Of a DNA stretch of 64,000 nt, positions 34,282 through 42,015 are shown piece by piece. Every line of letters begins with the position of its first letter. The stretch's first letter is position 1. Where the stretch lies: assembly GCF_014651035.1 (NCBI RefSeq), contig NZ_BMWC01000002.1:620001-684000 (forward strand), given 5' to 3'. A program made the translations under genes and the position numbers. Under the pieces are notes generated by a model, which searched no databases, had not been told where the DNA came from, and worked only from the letters and a program-made list of their open reading frames with translations. Source of the DNA: Streptomyces lomondensis. GTDB lineage: Bacteria > Actinomycetota > Actinomycetes > Streptomycetales > Streptomycetaceae.

Positions 34282-35508
34282 ATGAGCGCTGCAACCCCTC
34301 CCACCGAGCGCCGGGTCTCCGCCCGAGTCGGCGCGATCTCCGAGTCCGCCACCCTCGCCGTGGACGCCAAGGCCAAGGCCCTCAAGGCCGCCGGGCGGCC
34401 GGTGATCGGCTTCGGCGCCGGTGAGCCCGACTTCCCGACCCCGGACTACATCGTCGAGGCCGCGATCGAGGCCTGCAAGAACCCGAAGTTCCACCGCTAC
34501 ACGCCGGCCGGCGGCCTGCCCGAGCTGAAGGCCGCGATCGCCGCGAAGACGCTGCGCGACTCCGGCTACGAGGTCGACGCGTCGCAGATCCTCGTCACCA
34601 ACGGCGGCAAGCAGGCCATCTACGAGGCCTTCGCCGCGATCCTCGACCCGGGCGACGAGGTCATCGTGCCCGCGCCGTACTGGACGACGTACCCGGAGTC
34701 GATCCGGCTGGCCGGGGGTGTCCCGGTGGAGGTCGTCGCCGACGAGACGACCGGCTACCGGGTGACCGTCGAGCAGCTGGAGGCGGCCCGTACGGAGAAG
34801 ACGAAGGTCGTCCTGTTCGTCTCGCCGTCGAACCCGACCGGCGCCGTCTACAGCGAGCAGGAGACCGAGGCCATCGGTCACTGGGCCGTGGAGCACGGCC
34901 TGTGGGTGCTGACCGACGAGATCTACGAGCACCTGGTCTACGGCGACGCCTCCGCGGTGTCGCTGCCGGCGGTGCTGCCCGAGCTGCGCGACAAGTGCGT
35001 CGTGGTCAACGGTGTCGCGAAGACGTACGCGATGACCGGCTGGCGGGTCGGGTGGATCATCGGCCCGAAGGACGTCGTCAAGGCCGCGACGAACCTTCAG
35101 TCGCACGCCACGTCGAACGTGTCCAACGTCGCCCAGGCCGCCGCGCTGGCCGCCGTCTCCGGTGATCTGGTCGCCGTGGCGAAGATGCGTGAGGCGTTCG
35201 ACCGGCGCCGCAAGACCATCGTGCGGATGCTGAACGAGATCGACGGCGTGGTGTGCCCGGAGCCGGAGGGCGCGTTCTACGCGTACCCGTCGGTGAAGGC
35301 CCTGATCGGCAAGGAGATCCGGGGCAAGCGGCCCAAGGACACGGTGGAGCTGGCCGCGCTGATCCTGGAGGAGGCCGAGGTCGCGGTCGTTCCGGGTGAG
35401 GCGTTCGGTACGCCGGGGTATCTGCGGCTGTCGTACGCGCTGGGTGACGAGGACCTCGTCGAGGGCGTGAGCCGGATCCAGAAGCTGCTGGCGGAGGCGC
35501 GGGACTGA
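34282..35508 (+). CDS. aspC: Class I PLP-dependent aminotransferase (aspartate aminotransferase type)
   Basis: This gene encodes 408 residues from ATG at 34282 ([20 protein letters not shown]); ATG at 34273 is an alternative. The Schiff-base lysine lies in [14 protein letters not shown], the aspartate loop in [11 protein letters not shown], and the phosphate-binding part in [15 protein letters not shown]. Fold-type I, subgroup Igamma by motif; it probably transfers amino groups from aspartate to 2-oxoglutarate, but substrate range cannot be told. It is transcribed away from the tRNA-Trp/secE unit and has a strong terminator at its 3' end. Confidence 0.9.
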   Translation: MSAATPPTERRVSARVGAISESATLAVDAKAKALKAAGRPVIGFGAGEPDFPTPDYIVEAAIEACKNPKFHRYTPAGGLPELKAAIAAKTLRDSGYEVDASQILVTNGGKQAIYEAFAAILDPGDEVIVPAPYWTTYPESIRLAGGVPVEVVADETTGYRVTVEQLEAARTEKTKVVLFVSPSNPTGAVYSEQETEAIGHWAVEHGLWVLTDEIYEHLVYGDASAVSLPAVLPELRDKCVVVNGVAKTYAMTGWRVGWIIGPKDVVKAATNLQSHATSNVSNVAQAAALAAVSGDLVAVAKMREAFDRRRKTIVRMLNEIDGVVCPEPEGAFYAYPSVKALIGKEIRGKRPKDTVELAALILEEAEVAVVPGEAFGTPGYLRLSYALGDEDLVEGVSRIQKLLAEARD

Positions 35509-35536
35509 CCTCCGCTTCGCCGGCCCTCGGGCCCCT

Positions 35537-35566
35537 GGGGCACATACCGAATTCGGTATGTGCCCC
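35537..35566. terminator. Perfect 30-bp palindromic terminator
   Basis: A perfect palindrome with centre GAATTC and arms GGGGCACATACC / GGTATGTGCCCC, followed on the plus strand by ATTTGTTTG. It stands 28 nt after the aminotransferase stop and is a classic Rho-independent terminator. Confidence 0.9.
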
Positions 35567-35641
35567 ATTTGTTTGTGCGAGCAAGACCACTAAAGGGGAA
35601 ACAGCTACCGGGACGGCTGAGGCGTACGGCAGGATCCTGGG

Positions 35642-36673
35642 ATGGAGCGTGTACGTGATGTCTCTGAGCTGCCGAAAGCCCATCTGCACCTGCACTTCAC
35701 CGGGTCGATGCGGCCCTCGACCGTGCTGGAACTGGCCGACAAGTACGGCGTCCGGCTGCCCGATGCGCTGAGTGAGGCGCTGACCAGCGGGGAGCCGCCG
35801 AGCCTGCGGGCGACGGACGAGCGGGGCTGGTTCCGCTTTCAGCGGCTGTACGACGCGGCGCGCTCGTGTCTGCGGGAGCCGGAGGACATCCAGCGGCTGG
35901 TGCGGGAGGCCGCGGAGGAGGATGTGCGGGACGGGTCGGGGTGGCTGGAGATCCAGGTCGACCCGACGTCGTACGCGCCGCGGCTGGGCGGGCTGATTCC
36001 GGCGCTGGAGGTCATCCTGGACGCGGTGGAGACGACCTCGCGTGAGACCGGGCTCGGGATGCGGGTCCTGGTCGCGGCGAACCGGATGAAGCATCCGCTG
36101 GACGCGCGGACGCTGGCGCGGCTGGCGGTGCGGTACGCGGACCGGGGGGTCGTCGGGTTCGGGCTGTCGAACGACGAGCGGCGGGGCATGGCGCGGGACT
36201 TCGACCGGGCGTTCGGGATCGCCAGGGAGGCCGGGCTGCTGTCGGCGCCGCACGGGGGTGAGCTGGCGGGGCCGTCGTCGGTGCGGGACTGTCTGGACGA
36301 CCTGGGGGCGAACCGGGTGGGGCACGGGGTGCGGGCCGCGGAGGATCCGCGGTTGATGAAGCGGCTGGCGGACCGGCAGGTGACGTGTGAGGTGTGTCCG
36401 GCGTCGAACGTGGCGCTGGGGGTGTACGAGAAGCCGGAGGACGTGCCGCTGCGGACGCTGTTCGAGGCGGGGGTGCCGTTGGCGCTGGGCGCGGACGATC
36501 CACTGCTGTTCGGGTCGCGGCTGGCGGCGCAGTACGAGATCGCGCGGGTGCATCACGGGTTCACGGACGCGGAGCTGGCGGAGCTGGCCCGGCAGTCGGT
36601 ACGGGGGTCGGCGGCGCCCGAGGGGGTGAAGGCGGAGCTGTTGGCGGGGGTGGATCGGTGGTTGGTGTCGTAG
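35642..36673 (+). CDS. add: Adenosine deaminase family protein
   Basis: This gene encodes 343 residues (MERVRDVSELPKAHLHLHFT). Metal site HLHLHFTGS (His17, His19), the SAPHGGEL catalytic Glu motif (family HAGE), VGHGVRAA and LGADDPLLF (catalytic Asp pair; family usually TDDP). All zinc and catalytic residues are present, so hydrolytic deamination of adenosine or 2'-deoxyadenosine (or a relative) is expected, in the cytosol. Streptomyces genomes have several of these. It is preceded by the palindromic terminator and followed by a repeat-rich gap. Confidence 0.85.
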   Translation: MERVRDVSELPKAHLHLHFTGSMRPSTVLELADKYGVRLPDALSEALTSGEPPSLRATDERGWFRFQRLYDAARSCLREPEDIQRLVREAAEEDVRDGSGWLEIQVDPTSYAPRLGGLIPALEVILDAVETTSRETGLGMRVLVAANRMKHPLDARTLARLAVRYADRGVVGFGLSNDERRGMARDFDRAFGIAREAGLLSAPHGGELAGPSSVRDCLDDLGANRVGHGVRAAEDPRLMKRLADRQVTCEVCPASNVALGVYEKPEDVPLRTLFEAGVPLALGADDPLLFGSRLAAQYEIARVHHGFTDAELAELARQSVRGSAAPEGVKAELLAGVDRWLVS

Positions 36674-36851
36674 CGCCTTCGCGTCGGGGATGGGTCGGGG
36701 CCGCGCCGGGGGGTGTCCGTCCTCGGAACGGCGCGATGGGGTCGGACACCGACTCACTGGCGTTGACGCGCCAACCGCTGCGGGCGGACACCCCCCGACA
36801 CGTCCCCTTGCGCCGTCCGGCGGCTGCGGGCGCGTGGTCGCTGCCCTAGAG

Positions 36852-36900
36852 CTGCGGGCAGTCGTGCCGCTGGGGCGGCACGGGTGGGCGCAGCGGCACC
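36852..36900. repeat. Intergenic inverted repeat
   Basis: Two overlapping stems can form: GTGCCGCTG (36864-36872) with CAGCGGCAC (36891-36899), or GTGCCGC (36864-36870) with GCGGCAC (36875-36881). The block CTGCGGGCAGTCGTGCCGCT looks like an intergenic element found repeatedly in Streptomyces genomes (from memory). It lies between the convergent add and murB genes, so it may act as a bidirectional terminator. Confidence 0.5.
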
Positions 36901-36951
36901 CCGCTACGCCGGGCTGCGGGCCCACCCGGCCTCAGCACCGGCGGCGAGTGC

Positions 36952-38007
36952 CTACAAGCTCACACCCACTGTCACCGGCTCGTTGACCAGCGTGATGCCG
37001 AAGACCTCTCGTACGCCGGCCACGACCTCGCGGGCCAGGGCGAGAAGGTCCTCCGTCGTCGCGCTCCCTCGGTTCGTGAGGGCCAGCGTGTGCTTCGTGG
37101 AGATACGGGCCGGACCGTCGCCGTACCCCTTCGTGAAGCCCGCCTTGTCGATCAGCCAGGCCGCGGAGGTCTTGGTGTGCCCCTCACCGGCCGGATACGC
37201 GGGAGGCTCCACCCCCTCGCCCAGCCGCTCCCGCACGCGCACGCGGAACGCCGCGAAGTCCGCGTCGGAGAGGATCGGGTTGGTGAAGAAGGACCCGGCG
37301 GACCAGGTGTCGTGGTCCTCGGGGTCGAGGACCATGCCCTTGCCGGCGCGCAGCTTGAGCACCGTGTCGCGGGCGGAGGCGAGCGGCACGCGGTCCCCGG
37401 CCCCGACACCGAGCGCACGGGCCGTCTCGGCGTACCTCAGCGGGGCGGAGAGGCCGTCGGCGTCCTCCAGGGCGAAGCGGACGCGCAGGACCACGTAGCG
37501 CTCGGGGTCGGACTTGAAGCGGCTGTGGCGGTAGGAGAAGGCGCAGTCCTCGTTGGCCAGGGTGACCGTCTCGCGGGTCTGGCGGTCGTAGGCGACGACC
37601 TCGGTGATCGTCGAGGAGACCTCCTGGCCGTACGCCCCGACGTTCTGGATGGGGGTCGCGCCCGCCGAGCCGGGGATGCCGGCCAGGCACTCGATGCCGG
37701 CCAGGCCCGCCTCGACCGTGCGGGCGACGGCGTCGGTCCACACCTCGCCGGCCGCCAGCTCCAGCCTGGTGCCGTCGAGGGCGAAGCCCTTGGTGGCGAT
37801 GACGAGGGCGGTGCCCTCGAAGCCCTTGTCGCCGATGACCAGGTTCGAGCCGCCGCCGATGAGCAGCAGGGGCGTGCCCGTCTCGTCGGCTTCGCGGACG
37901 ACGGCGATCACCTCCTCGTCCGTCGTCGCGGTGACCAGCCGGGTCGCGGGGCCGCCCAGCCGGAAGGTGGTCAGCGGGGCGAGGGGGGCGTCGTGGAGTT
38001 CCTGCAC
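36952..38007 (-). CDS. murB: UDP-N-acetylenolpyruvoylglucosamine reductase MurB
   Basis: This gene encodes 351 residues from GTG at 38007 (VQELHDAPLAPLTTFRLGGP); a second in-frame GTG at 38031 adds 8 residues and cannot be excluded. The FAD site is GGGSNLVIGDKGFEG and AGIPGSAGATPIQNVGAYGQ; the catalytic serine region is WSAGSFFTNPIL; the last part is RSTKHTLALTN-like ISTKHTLALTNRGSATTEDL. MurB completes UDP-MurNAc for peptidoglycan. It is transcribed convergently with add. Confidence 0.95.
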   Translation of the reverse strand: MQELHDAPLAPLTTFRLGGPATRLVTATTDEEVIAVVREADETGTPLLLIGGGSNLVIGDKGFEGTALVIATKGFALDGTRLELAAGEVWTDAVARTVEAGLAGIECLAGIPGSAGATPIQNVGAYGQEVSSTITEVVAYDRQTRETVTLANEDCAFSYRHSRFKSDPERYVVLRVRFALEDADGLSAPLRYAETARALGVGAGDRVPLASARDTVLKLRAGKGMVLDPEDHDTWSAGSFFTNPILSDADFAAFRVRVRERLGEGVEPPAYPAGEGHTKTSAAWLIDKAGFTKGYGDGPARISTKHTLALTNRGSATTEDLLALAREVVAGVREVFGITLVNEPVTVGVSL

Positions 38008-38044
38008 GGGCTCAAGAGTACGAGACGGCACTGACGGCGCCGGG

Positions 38045-38095
38045 CACGCGTGCGTGCGGCCCCGCTCTAGGGGAGCGGGGCCGCACGCACGCGTG
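38045..38095 (-). terminator. Long inverted repeat between the MFS gene and murB
   Basis: A 23-bp stem: CACGCGTGCGTGCGGCCCC... (38045-38067) pairs with ...GGGGCCGCACGCACGCGTG (38073-38095), loop 5 nt. It lies 34 nt beyond the MFS stop and 38 nt ahead of the murB start, so it insulates murB from MFS read-through. Confidence 0.85.
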
Positions 38096-38128
38096 GTGCT
38101 TTTCAGGGCAGGCGGTGGAACGCCCGGG

Positions 38129-39565
38129 TCAGTGGGAGGCGGTCTCCAGGACGGGCGCCGGAGTGGCCTGGGCCGTATGCTTCTCGGTCTGTCGCCGGGT
38201 GGGTATCACCAGGGCCGCGACGCCCGCGAGGCCGACCACCGCGGAGCCCGTCACCAGGGCGGGCCGCATGCCGTCGACGAAGGCCTGGCCGGTCTCGTAA
38301 CCGCCCTGGGCCGCGAAGATCGACGCCATGACGGCGATGCCGAGCGCCCCGCCCACCTCGCGCAGGGCGTTGTTGGCACCGGAGGCGATGCCCTGCTCCT
38401 GCGAACGGACGCTGGCCATGACCAGGTGGGAGGCCGGGGCGAAGAACAGGGCCATGCCGATGCCGCTGACGATCAGGGCGGGCAGCTGGGCGGCGTAGGA
38501 GGCGTCGGCCGTGGCCACGACCGCCATGTAGCCGAGGCCCAGGGCCTGGAGGAAGAGGCCCGTGGCGACGACCGGGCGGCCGCCGATGCGGTCGGCGAGG
38601 ATGCCGGCGATCGGCGCGACGAGCATGGGCATGCCGGTCCAGGGGAGCATGCGCAGGCCCGCCTCGGTGGGCGAGTAGCCGAGGACGCCCTGCATGTACT
38701 GGCTGAGCAGGAAGATCGAGCCGAACATGCCGAGGAACATCAGCAGGCTCGCCGCGTTGATGCCGGCAAAGGCCCGGGAGCGGAACAGCCGCATCGGGAG
38801 CATGGGGTTCTTCGCGCGCGTGCTGTAGAGGACGAAGCCGGCGAGCAGCGCGGCTCCCGTGAAGAGGCCCATGAGGACCAGTCCGCCGGTCCAGCCGTCG
38901 ACGGGGCCGCGGACCAGGCCGTAGACGATGCCGAAGAGGCCGCCGCTGGCGAGCAGCGTGCCGGGGATGTCGAGCGGAGCACCGGTGCCGTGGGACTCGG
39001 CGAGGCGCAGCCGGGCGAGCGGCAGCAGGGCCAGGCCCAGCGGGACGTTCAGCCAGAAGATCCACTGCCAGGAGATGTGCTCGGTCAGGGTGCCGCCGAC
39101 CAGGGGTCCGGAGGCGACGGCCAGGCCGTTGACGGCGCCCCAGATGCCGTACGCCATGCCGCGTTTGGCGGCGGGCACGGCCGCGGTGAGCAGGGTGAGC
39201 GTCAGCGGCATCATCACCGCGGCTCCGGCGCCCTGGACCGCGCGGGCGGCGATGAGGGAGTCGATGCCGGGCGCCAGGGCCGCCGCGGCGGATGCCCCGG
39301 TGAAGACGGTGAGCCCGGCGATGAAGAGCCGGCGGCGGCCGAAGCGGTCGCCGAGGGCCGCGCCGAACATCAGCAGGACGGCGAAGGTGAGCGTGTAGGC
39401 GCTCACGGTCCATTCCAGGTCGTGCAGGGCTCCGCCGAGGTCCTCGCGGATGGAGGGCAGGGCGGTGGTGACGACGAGGTTGTCGAGTGCCGCCATGAAC
39501 CCGGCGACGCTGGTGATCACGAGGGCCCAGGCGGCTTGCCCGCGGCGTGCGGTCTGCTGTGACAT
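38129..39565 (-). CDS. MFS multidrug transporter, DHA2 (EmrB/QacA) type
   Basis: This gene encodes 478 residues with about 14 hydrophobic segments. Motif A GAALGDRFGRRRLFIAG after helix 2, motif C region AVNGLAVASGPLVGGTLTEH, and ALDNLVVTTALPSIREDLGG at helix 1 (motif D1 with Asp) show a drug:H+ antiporter of the 14-TMS class. A TetR gene lies directly upstream on the same strand and both carry the same operator, so expression is probably induced by the exported compound. The substrate is unknown. Confidence 0.9.
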   Translation of the reverse strand: MSQQTARRGQAAWALVITSVAGFMAALDNLVVTTALPSIREDLGGALHDLEWTVSAYTLTFAVLLMFGAALGDRFGRRRLFIAGLTVFTGASAAAALAPGIDSLIAARAVQGAGAAVMMPLTLTLLTAAVPAAKRGMAYGIWGAVNGLAVASGPLVGGTLTEHISWQWIFWLNVPLGLALLPLARLRLAESHGTGAPLDIPGTLLASGGLFGIVYGLVRGPVDGWTGGLVLMGLFTGAALLAGFVLYSTRAKNPMLPMRLFRSRAFAGINAASLLMFLGMFGSIFLLSQYMQGVLGYSPTEAGLRMLPWTGMPMLVAPIAGILADRIGGRPVVATGLFLQALGLGYMAVVATADASYAAQLPALIVSGIGMALFFAPASHLVMASVRSQEQGIASGANNALREVGGALGIAVMASIFAAQGGYETGQAFVDGMRPALVTGSAVVGLAGVAALVIPTRRQTEKHTAQATPAPVLETASH

Positions 39566-39597
39566 TGCTCCCCCAGGAGATTGATTCCGTCGATTGC

Positions 39598-39615
39598 TTA
39601 GTTATTGATCACTTA
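39598..39615 (-). promoter_or_regulatory. Predicted TetR operator in front of the MFS gene
   Basis: The 18-mer TTAGTTATTGATCACTTA, 33 nt upstream of the MFS start, matches the reverse complement of the site at 40238-40255 at 14 of 18 positions (TTAGTnATTGAnnACTnA). It is an imperfect palindrome, as expected for a TetR dimer, and it sits in an AT-rich patch that must be the promoter. Confidence 0.7.
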
Positions 39616-39658
39616 CTTCTGCGGTCATGAAAAGGCGCGACGTCCTCGCCCTTCCTTG

Positions 39659-40228
39659 TCAGTGCTCCAGCCGGCCCTTGGCGCGCGCCGAGGGGTACAG
39701 CCCCTCCCAGACGCGGTGCTCGGGCGGGAAACCCATGCCGACCAGGCAGTTGACGAGCATCCCGTACGCCAGGAACGTCGTCGTCTCGTTGACGTCGGCA
39801 CCCAGCGGCAGATGGACGGTGTCCCACAGCCGCATCCAGCCGGCGCGCACCGACTCGCCGAACTCGTGGTCGCCCTCCTGCTCGGCGGCGGCGACGGCGA
39901 CGTACATCTGCATCTGCATCATCAGCCGTTCCGGCCGCTCGGCGATGACCCGGGTGTACGCGTTCGCCATGGCATGCAGGGCTTCTTCGCCGTGCAGACC
40001 CTCGGAGGCCTCCGCGAAGGTGCGGATGGTGTCCTCCACGCAGCGCTCGGCCGCCGCCAGGAACATCGCCTTCTTGCCGGGGAAGAGCCGGAAGAGGTAC
40101 GGCTGCGAGACACCGACGCGCCGGGCGATCGCCTCGGTCGACGTGCCGTGGTAGCCGCCGCGCGCGAACTCCGTCATCGCCGCGCGGATGACGCTCTCGC
40201 GCCGCTCTTCCGCACTCATCCTGACCAT
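39659..40228 (-). CDS. TetR-family transcriptional repressor
   Basis: This gene encodes 189 residues from ATG at 40226-40228 (MVRMSAEERRESVIRAAMTE). The TetR HTH is at about 20-58 (GYHGTSTEAIARRVGVSQPY then LFRLFPGKKAMF). The C-terminal ligand domain is helical with RPERLMMQMQMYVAVAAAEQ. It precedes the MFS gene on the same strand with a 93-nt gap; paired operators at both promoters indicate that it represses itself and the exporter until a ligand binds. Confidence 0.9.
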   Translation of the reverse strand: MVRMSAEERRESVIRAAMTEFARGGYHGTSTEAIARRVGVSQPYLFRLFPGKKAMFLAAAERCVEDTIRTFAEASEGLHGEEALHAMANAYTRVIAERPERLMMQMQMYVAVAAAEQEGDHEFGESVRAGWMRLWDTVHLPLGADVNETTTFLAYGMLVNCLVGMGFPPEHRVWEGLYPSARAKGRLEH

Positions 40229-40237
40229 GCAGCGAAG

Positions 40238-40255
40238 TTAGTACTCAATCACTAA
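40238..40255 (-). promoter_or_regulatory. Predicted TetR operator in front of its own gene
   Basis: TTAGTACTCAATCACTAA, 9 nt upstream of the tetR start codon. Same half-sites as 39598-39615 on the opposite strand. It is so near the ATG that the operator overlaps the leader or a leaderless start. Confidence 0.7.
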
Positions 40256-40288
40256 CTAAGTCAAGCGCTTCTCCACACGCCCGACGAG

Positions 40289-40320
40289 TAAGGGGCGCCC
40301 ACCTGGGAGAGCGCCCCTTA
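40289..40320 (-). terminator. Terminator after the MaoC pair
   Basis: TAAGGGGCGC (40289-40298) / GCGCCCCTTA (40311-40320), a perfect 10-bp stem with a 12-nt loop, 23 nt beyond the stop of the second MaoC gene. It separates that unit from tetR. Confidence 0.8.
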
Positions 40321-40343
40321 CCTCGTGACTTCGCGTCGCCGGC

Positions 40344-40784
40344 TCAGGCCAGTCGTACGACCGCCCGCGACATGCCCAGCACCTTCTGCCCGGCGCTGGT
40401 CGCCGTCAGGTCCACGCGGACCGTATTGTCGTCGAGCTTGGCCGCGACCTTGCCGCTGACCTCGATCTCGGCGCCCTTGTCGTCGTTCGGCACGACGACC
40501 GGCTTGGTGAAGCGGACGCCGTACTCGACGACCGCGCCCGGGTCGCCGGCCCAGTCGGTGACCACGCGGATCGCCTCGGCCATGGTGAACATGCCGTGCG
40601 CGATGACGTCCGGCAGGCCGACCTCCTTGGCGAACCTCTCGTTCCAGTGGATCGGGTTGAAGTCGCCGGAGGCGCCCGCGTACTGGACGAGGGTCGCGCG
40701 GGTCACCGGGAAGGTCTGCGCGGGCAGTTCGGTGCCGACCTCGACGTCGGAGTAGGAGATCTTCGCCGTCATGGGATCGCTCAT
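40344..40784 (-). CDS. MaoC-type (R)-specific enoyl/hydroxyacyl dehydratase, HadB-like
   Basis: This gene encodes 146 residues from ATG at 40784; the ATG at 40772 (MTAKISYSDVEVGTELPAQT) is an alternative. The hot-dog hydratase motif is YAGASGDFNPIHWNERFA, with the catalytic Asp and His of the hydratase 2 motif, then GMFTMAEAIRVVTDW. It overlaps the upstream gene by 4 nt (ATGA), so the two subunits are made together and probably form a heterodimer. The reaction is dehydration of (3R)-hydroxyacyl or hydration of enoyl thioesters; the pathway is not given by sequence. Confidence 0.85.
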   Translation of the reverse strand: MSDPMTAKISYSDVEVGTELPAQTFPVTRATLVQYAGASGDFNPIHWNERFAKEVGLPDVIAHGMFTMAEAIRVVTDWAGDPGAVVEYGVRFTKPVVVPNDDKGAEIEVSGKVAAKLDDNTVRVDLTATSAGQKVLGMSRAVVRLA

Positions 40785-41233
40785 GCCTCCTCGGCCGCGC
40801 GGGCCACGAGCTTGGTCCAGGCGGTCACGACGTGCTCGCCGGCCTCGTCGTGGACCTCGCCGCGGATGTCCAGGATGTCGTTGCCCGCGAGGGACTTGAT
40901 CGCCTCGATGGTCGAGGTGACCGTGAGCCGGTCGCCGGCGCGGACCGGGCGGCGGTAGGCGAACTTCTGGTCGCCGTGCACCACCCGGCTGTAGTCCAGG
41001 CCGAGCCGGGGGTCCCGGACGACCTGGCCGGCCGCCTTGAAGGTGATCGAGAACACGAAGGTCGGCGGGGCGATGACGTCGGGGTGGCCGAGCGCCTTGG
41101 CGGCCTCCGCGTCCGTGTACGCCGGGTTGGCGTCCCCTACCGCCTCGGCGAACTCACGGATCTTCTCCCGGCCCACCTCGTAGGGCTCGGTGGGCGGGTA
41201 CGTCCGCCCCACGAAGGACTGGTCGAGCGCCAT
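40781..41233 (-). CDS. MaoC N-terminal (FAS1-like) dehydratase, HadA/HadC-like
   Basis: This gene encodes 150 residues (MALDQSFVGRTYPPTEPYEV). The hot-dog fold pattern is KIREFAEAVGDANPAYTDAE then VIAPPTFVFSITFKAAGQV; it lacks the D-x-N-P-x-H motif, so it is the non-catalytic, substrate-binding partner as in mycobacterial HadA/HadC. Encoded directly after rpmG. In Mycobacterium rpmG-hadABC lies near secE-nusG, and the same order holds here, although Streptomyces make no mycolic acids. Confidence 0.85.
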   Translation of the reverse strand: MALDQSFVGRTYPPTEPYEVGREKIREFAEAVGDANPAYTDAEAAKALGHPDVIAPPTFVFSITFKAAGQVVRDPRLGLDYSRVVHGDQKFAYRRPVRAGDRLTVTSTIEAIKSLAGNDILDIRGEVHDEAGEHVVTAWTKLVARAAEEA

Positions 41234-41282
41234 GGCCCGGAACCTCCTGGTTGCTCTACTGACCGGTATGGGTCATTCAACG

Positions 41283-41322
41283 ACGCGAGGCCGCCCCCGA
41301 TCACTCGGGAACGGCCTCGCGT
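41283..41322 (-). terminator. rpmG terminator
   Basis: ACGCGAGGCCG (41283-41293) / CGGCCTCGCGT (41312-41322), a perfect 11-bp stem, 11 nt after the rpmG stop. Confidence 0.8.
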
Positions 41323-41333
41323 ACGAGCCTGTT

Positions 41334-41498
41334 TTATCGCGTTTCGCGGTGCGCGGTGTGCGCGTTGCAACGCGGGCAGTGCTTCTTCATCTCAAGACGG
41401 TCCGGGTTGTTACGCCGGTTCTTCTTGGTGATGTAGTTCCGCTCCTTGCACTCCACGCAGGCCAGCGTGATCTTCGGGCGGACGTCGGTGGCAGCCAC
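41334..41498 (-). CDS. rpmG: 50S ribosomal protein L33
   Basis: This gene encodes 54 residues from GTG at 41498, ending at TAA 41336-41334. Read: [20 protein letters not shown], then [20 protein letters not shown], then [14 protein letters not shown]. The two CxxC pairs (CVEC, CPRC) show the zinc-binding form of L33; Streptomyces also keep a zinc-free paralogue under Zur control elsewhere. L33 binds near the E site. It follows tRNA-Thr and tRNA-Met. Confidence 0.97.
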   Translation of the reverse strand: MAATDVRPKITLACVECKERNYITKKNRRNNPDRLEMKKHCPRCNAHTAHRETR

Positions 41499-41587
41499 GT
41501 GAGTGCTCCTTGACGAACGGATTGATTCTGATTAACGCAAGAAGAGTAGCCGATCGAAGGACCGACCCCGCAATCGGCTACTGAGAG

Positions 41588-41660
41588 TAGCGGTGACCGG
41601 ACTTGAACCGGTGACACAGCGATTATGAGCCGCTTGCTCTACCGACTGAGCTACACCGCT
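41588..41660 (-). tRNA. tRNA-Met (CAT), elongator
   Basis: 73 nt: acceptor AGCGGTG pairs with CACCGCT, discriminator A. D arm GCTCAGTCGGTAGAGC; anticodon stem AGCGG / TCGCT with loop CTCATAA, anticodon CAT; T arm ACCGGTTCAAGTCCGGT. The first acceptor pair A-T is fully matched, and the anticodon stem lacks the G-C triplet of initiator tRNA, so this is the elongator. No CCA is encoded. Confidence 0.95.
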
Positions 41661-41705
41661 TTGATGCGGCCGGTCCCGCCTCGCGACGGGAGCCGTTCAC
41701 ACCAG

Positions 41706-41778
41706 AGCCCCAAAACGGAATCGAACCGTTGACCTTCTCCTTACCATGGAGACGCTCTGCCGACTGAGCTATTGGGGC
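41706..41778 (-). tRNA. tRNA-Thr (GGT)
   Basis: 73 nt: acceptor GCCCCAA pairs with TTGGGGC, discriminator T. D arm GCTCAGTCGGCAGAGC; anticodon stem TCTCC / GGAGA with loop ATGGTAA, anticodon GGT; T arm AACGGTTCGATTCCGTT. Transcribed with tRNA-Met and rpmG. No CCA is encoded. Confidence 0.95.
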
Positions 41779-42015
41779 GAGCGATGAAGACATTACACGC
41801 TCGCCCGCCGTTCGCCCAAATCCGTTTCGAGGCATCCGCCCCGGGCGCCCGGACCGTCCTCCCAGCCGTCTCCCGCGTGCCTCCCGTTCCGCACGGCGGA
41901 CCACACCGGTACGACTATTGCGCTCCTCCCCGCGACGGGCGGGAGGCCGCCCTAGGCTCGACTCACTCTGAGTGATCATGCGTCCTCGCGTGCGCAGCCG
42001 AGCCCCTGGAGCGCG

